Assembly (NCBI GenBank): GCA_020633655.1
Contig: JACKDF010000006.1
Coordinates: forward strand, 186,001-250,000
From: Deferribacteres bacterium
GTDB taxonomy: Bacteria; Zhuqueibacterota; Zhuqueibacteria; Zhuqueibacterales; Geothermadaptataceae
DNA: 64,000 bases
Reading direction: 5' to 3'
Positions 62,746 to 64,000 of the stretch are shown here, in pieces (positions within the stretch are counted from its first letter, which is position 1; each line of letters starts with the position of its first letter). The translations under genes were made by a program, and so were the position numbers. The notes below the pieces were generated by a model, which saw only the letters and a list, made by a program, of their open reading frames with translations, had not been told where the DNA came from and made no database searches.

Positions 62746-64000
62746 ATGCACTGGCTTTTTCGAAAATCAAAATGGCTGCATAAATTCGCCGGACTCGTGC
62801 TGATCATCTTTCTTATGTGGATGAGCATCTCCGGCATTTTAATGAATCATCCTGATATGATCGCAGGCTATTCGGTGCCACAGTGGCTGCTGCCCTCGGA
62901 TTATCACATTAAAAACTGGAACCGCAGTGCGATGACGCGCCTGGTTTATTCACCCTCCGATAGCATGCTGGCTTTCGGTTGTGGAAAGTCGGGTATCTGG
63001 AAAAGCGAAGATGGCGGGCGTACGTTTTCCGCTTTTATGGAGGGTTTGCCGAAATCGCGATTGTACCGCAAGTCCTATGACCTTTTTATATTGGATGGGA
63101 AACAGCAGCAACTCTTTGCCGCCACAAATGGTGGATTATACATCTGTAATTTACCCGACAGTCGTTGGCAACAGCTCATCCCCGGCAATCACGATGAGAG
63201 CTTTCTGCGCATTCAACAGGTGAAAAACCAACTGCTCATCTTCAGCAATTCGCATATTTATAAGGCTGATTTGAACGCACCAGATCTGAAATTTACCCAG
63301 CTCGAAGTCCAGAGGAATGAGCCACAGCGCCAGGTTTCACTGGTGCGTTTGTTTTTTGATGTGCATTACGGCAAAGCCTGGGGCCTGCCGGGATTACTCT
63401 TTTTCGATCTCATCGGGCTCATCATTTTCTTTCTCAGTATTTCTGCATTTTACGCCTGGTATTTTCCGAAAAAGCGCCGACGGGAACAACAGAAGAAAAA
63501 GCCGGGCAAGCGCCGGGAACGGCTTTTCTATAAGTATCTCTTCAAATACCATTTAAAAATTGGCGTTGCAGCGGCATTTTTCATGGCCATTGTGGCTGGT
63601 ACGGGGTTATTCATGCGTCCGCCTTTACTGGCCGCCTTAGCGGATGGCTGGATTCCGGCATCCGCCTATCCTGGTTTTTTGGAAGAAAATCCATGGGACA
63701 GGAAAATTCACAATGCCATGTATGATGCTATCGAAGATCGAATTCTCATTGAAGCGGAAGATGGGTTGTGGAGCGGGCCGAGCGATTTTAGCCGTGCCTT
63801 CGAAAAAACCACGCTCAAAGTACCCATTTTTGTTATGGGTGCAACTGTCCTGCAAACCTATGCGCAGCACGATCTGCTGATCGGATCCTTTAGTGGCCTT
63901 TTCCATTGGCAACGGCAAAGTGGCGAAGCTTACAGTCTGCGCAACGGGGTCAAAGTGACTGACACAAAAACATTACGCCCTTCGAAATTCATGGTTACAG
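62746..64000 (+). CDS. PepSY-associated TM protein with BNR-like repeats, 3' truncated by the window
   Basis: Open frame of at least 418 codons that runs off the right edge. The N-terminus has the PepSY_TM-type start WLHKFAGLVLIIFLMWMSIS and GILMNHP. Next comes a periplasmic segment with a BNR/Asp-box repeat (SGIWKSEDGGRTF), then further membrane segments (LLFFDLIGLIIFFLSISAFY and AAFFMAIVAGTGLFM) separated by a very basic loop (KKRRREQQKKKPGKRR). PepSY_TM proteins often act in siderophore or metal reduction. ATG 62746 is used; ATG 62722 is in frame too and neither has a strong site. End is not a real stop. Confidence 0.8.
   Translation, partial: MHWLFRKSKWLHKFAGLVLIIFLMWMSISGILMNHPDMIAGYSVPQWLLPSDYHIKNWNRSAMTRLVYSPSDSMLAFGCGKSGIWKSEDGGRTFSAFMEGLPKSRLYRKSYDLFILDGKQQQLFAATNGGLYICNLPDSRWQQLIPGNHDESFLRIQQVKNQLLIFSNSHIYKADLNAPDLKFTQLEVQRNEPQRQVSLVRLFFDVHYGKAWGLPGLLFFDLIGLIIFFLSISAFYAWYFPKKRRREQQKKKPGKRRERLFYKYLFKYHLKIGVAAAFFMAIVAGTGLFMRPPLLAALADGWIPASAYPGFLEENPWDRKIHNAMYDAIEDRILIEAEDGLWSGPSDFSRAFEKTTLKVPIFVMGATVLQTYAQHDLLIGSFSGLFHWQRQSGEAYSLRNGVKVTDTKTLRPSKFMVT

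Overview
The window reads as one contig of a Gram-negative bacterium of moderate GC content, most likely in the FCB superphylum (Calditrichota, KSB1 or Ignavibacteria-like). The clues are a surface protein with a C-terminal sorting domain around an N-Y-P-N-P-F-N motif, a DUF5916/CBM9-like outer-membrane protein, a tricorn-type S41 protease, an S9 peptidase, SurA/PpiD-type periplasmic chaperones and beta-barrel proteins. This placement is inference; there is no rRNA or other universal phylogenetic marker, and I recognised no tRNA gene, CRISPR array, integrase or transposase.

Layout. 1-4.8 kb: a PpiD-like chaperone, then a minus-strand signalling pair (REC-histidine kinase and REC-GAF-HD-GYP). 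4.9-18.6 kb: a GH78 rhamnosidase, a peptide transporter, an M14 carboxypeptidase, a SurA-like lipoprotein, an S9 peptidase, a dicarboxylate/amino-acid symporter, an esterase, ClpP and YggX, so a strongly proteolytic and peptide-scavenging set. 18.9-22.5 kb: a giant repeat protein with eight full and one diverged ~94-residue repeats. 22.7-33.8 kb: a ZIP transporter, formate-THF ligase, a TrmH methyltransferase, a DUF4143 ATPase, an LD-carboxypeptidase, a GH106 rhamnosidase and a ChbG-type deacetylase. 33.9-46.2 kb: acyl-CoA dehydrogenase, an RbsC/RbsB pair without an ATPase, a GxxExxY protein, a dienoyl-CoA-reductase-like flavoprotein, the DUF5916 protein, a MaoC-like hydratase and an acyl-CoA synthetase, which together suggest fatty-acid or acyl-CoA catabolism. 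46.2-49.4 kb: MITE-like inverted-repeat elements, a transglutaminase-like lipoprotein, a membrane protein and a DHFR-like reductase.

49.4-54.5 kb is a sharply AT-rich accessory island. It holds a membrane-anchored small protein and a ~1014-residue protein with a complete calcineurin-type metallophosphoesterase, a degenerate P-loop/STAND-like centre and a long helical C-terminus. I consider this the best candidate for an undescribed system, plausibly anti-phage or conflict-related. 54.5-64 kb: a tricorn-like protease, a Tat-exported dienelactone hydrolase, an MNT-HEPN (MntA-HepT) toxin-antitoxin pair whose toxin gene carries one in-frame stop, a TIM-barrel-like protein fused to a SUMF1 domain, and a truncated PepSY-TM/BNR membrane protein running off the end.

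Intergenic spaces carry several dispersed structured repeats: three long hairpin elements with a shared core, two hairpins of a CTCTGCG type, two MITE-like elements with a common terminus, and a near-perfect 33-bp palindrome. Starts given here were chosen by ribosome-binding-site spacing and signal-peptide position; domain positions are approximate.
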